Source: an uncultured Flavobacteriales bacterium (GTDB lineage: Bacteria > Bacteroidota > Bacteroidia > Flavobacteriales_E > Vicingaceae). From it: 64,000 nucleotides of DNA. The notes beneath the pieces are model-generated. The model saw only the letters and a program-made list of their open reading frames with translations, did no database searches and had not been told where the DNA came from. This document shows positions 63,313 through 64,000 of the stretch, piece after piece; the first letter of the stretch is position 1; each line of letters opens with the position of its first letter. The position numbers and the translations under genes were made by a program. Where the stretch lies: NCBI GenBank assembly GCA_937901255.1, contig CALCHN010000044.1:118352-182351 (forward strand), written 5' to 3'.

Positions 63313-64000
63313 ATGCGAAAAATTACACTCTTATCTATATTACTTTTTATAGTAGGATTTGTTTTTGGACAAACCGTCTATCAAAGTAATTTAAGTTCTT
63401 GGTCAGGTGGTTGGCCAACAGATTGGAATGGAAGCAAAACTACTATAGCTTTATCCAATGTAACAGAAATAACCACTGGAGCAACTTATGGTACCAGTAT
63501 GGCTTCATTAAAAAACACTACTACTTCTCATAAAAGATTTACTACTCAGCCTGTAGCTGTGGTAGCTGGTAAAACTTATGATGTTGAAATGTGGGTAAAA
63601 GCCGATACGGGAAACATTAGAACAGCTTATGTGGTTCATAATTCAACAACCTATAGTAATTACAATGCTTACGATTCACTACATCTATCATCAGCAGGTA
63701 ATTTGGTTAAGATTACACAACAATTAACCATTGCGGCAGGTGTTGACACGGTTGAATTTATTGTTTCAATTATTAATACGAATAATACAGACGGTATATT
63801 TATTGATTCAGTAGCAATTACTGAACAGGTATGTGATGCACCTACAGCTTTAACAGCAACTAATATTACTGCAACAACAGCAGATTTAGGATGGACAGAA
63901 AACGGTTCTGCTACTAACTGGCAAATAGAATGGGATACCACAGGATTTGTGCAGGGAACAGGAAATATTGTTGTTACTACAAATAACCCCTATAATGTTA
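63313..64000 (+). CDS. secreted protein with fibronectin type III-like domain (partial at window edge)
   Basis: Starts at ATG 63313 and stays open to the window end (229 codons), so the 3' end is missing. Signal peptide about 1-20 (LLFIVGFVFGQ). Residues 22-175 form a carbohydrate-binding-like beta-sandwich (WSGGWPTDWNG, VVAGKTYDVEMWVKADTGN, FIVSIINTNNTDGIFIDS). From about 177 an Fn3 domain begins (CDAPTALTATNITATTADLGW). Likely a T9SS cargo protein, but the C-terminal domain is outside the window. Confidence 0.85.
   Translation, partial: MRKITLLSILLFIVGFVFGQTVYQSNLSSWSGGWPTDWNGSKTTIALSNVTEITTGATYGTSMASLKNTTTSHKRFTTQPVAVVAGKTYDVEMWVKADTGNIRTAYVVHNSTTYSNYNAYDSLHLSSAGNLVKITQQLTIAAGVDTVEFIVSIINTNNTDGIFIDSVAITEQVCDAPTALTATNITATTADLGWTENGSATNWQIEWDTTGFVQGTGNIVVTTNNPYNV

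Noticed and set aside
1..64000. tRNA genes, rRNA genes, CRISPR arrays, riboswitches
   Set aside because: No clover-leaf sequence with a T-loop motif, no direct-repeat/spacer array and no recognisable riboswitch core was seen on reading through. A dedicated scan could still find a missed tRNA.

Overview
The window is AT-rich chromosomal DNA from a member of the Bacteroidota, most likely a Flavobacteriales-type organism. The evidence is secreted proteins with type IX secretion (T9SS) sorting domains of type A and type B, a gliding-motility-type C-terminal domain, a TonB receptor with a carboxypeptidase-regulatory-like N-terminus, DUF5606 and DUF4783 proteins, promoters of the TAnnTTTG type (-33 TTG where seen), and the absence of clear Shine-Dalgarno sites. 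No tRNA, rRNA operon or CRISPR array was seen. The window cuts genes at both ends.

Region 1 (1-805) is host backbone: the 3' end of a 5-formyltetrahydrofolate cyclo-ligase gene, a small membrane protein and a palindromic repeat. Region 2 (about 834-14092) is a genomic island of about 13.1 kb bounded by 140-bp direct repeats. The repeats are two copies of the SRP RNA gene (ffs, minus strand). The right copy is complete with its promoter and terminator. The left copy lacks the first 10 nt and is a displaced 3' remnant. A tyrosine recombinase gene lies just inside the right repeat. Cargo: two lipoproteins, an XRE regulator with a palindromic operator, unknown small proteins, a 1-kb gene-free stretch, and a complete type I restriction-modification locus in the order hsdM-hsdS-[toxin-antitoxin-SecB-like chaperone]-hsdR. 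The three genes between hsdS and hsdR read as a toxin-antitoxin-chaperone (TAC) module with its own tandem promoter/operator repeats. This composite defence locus is the most interesting part of the window.

Region 3 (14184-24506) is mixed backbone: two glycosyltransferases, an M23/LysM peptidase, MnmD, a thioredoxin-like protein, a large PIG-L deacetylase, small unknown proteins, another glycosyltransferase and a T9SS cargo protein. Region 4 (24571-28156, minus strand) looks like a copper/haem locus: an MbnH-like di-haem protein, an MbnP-like partner, an outer-membrane protein and a small Cys-containing protein. Region 5 (28214-43064) carries a subtilisin-like T9SS protease, TerC, a DUF1275 membrane protein, a DUF2235 hydrolase, PepF, DUF5606, NnrDE, a DUF2752 protein, a TPR protein, a lipoprotein, SerS, and the rplU-rpmA ribosomal operon.

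Region 6 (43163-64000) holds a TonB-dependent receptor, PriA, a 1300-residue type B T9SS protein, a Rieske-like lipoprotein without ligand histidines, a methyltransferase, an SF2 helicase, Kdo transferase (WaaA), an aldehyde dehydrogenase, NadC, a DUF4783 protein, RlmH, a glycosyltransferase and the start of a secreted fibronectin-III-type protein. Four copies of a double-hairpin palindromic repeat (about 70 bp) and one different hairpin are scattered between backbone genes; none of the five lies in the island.
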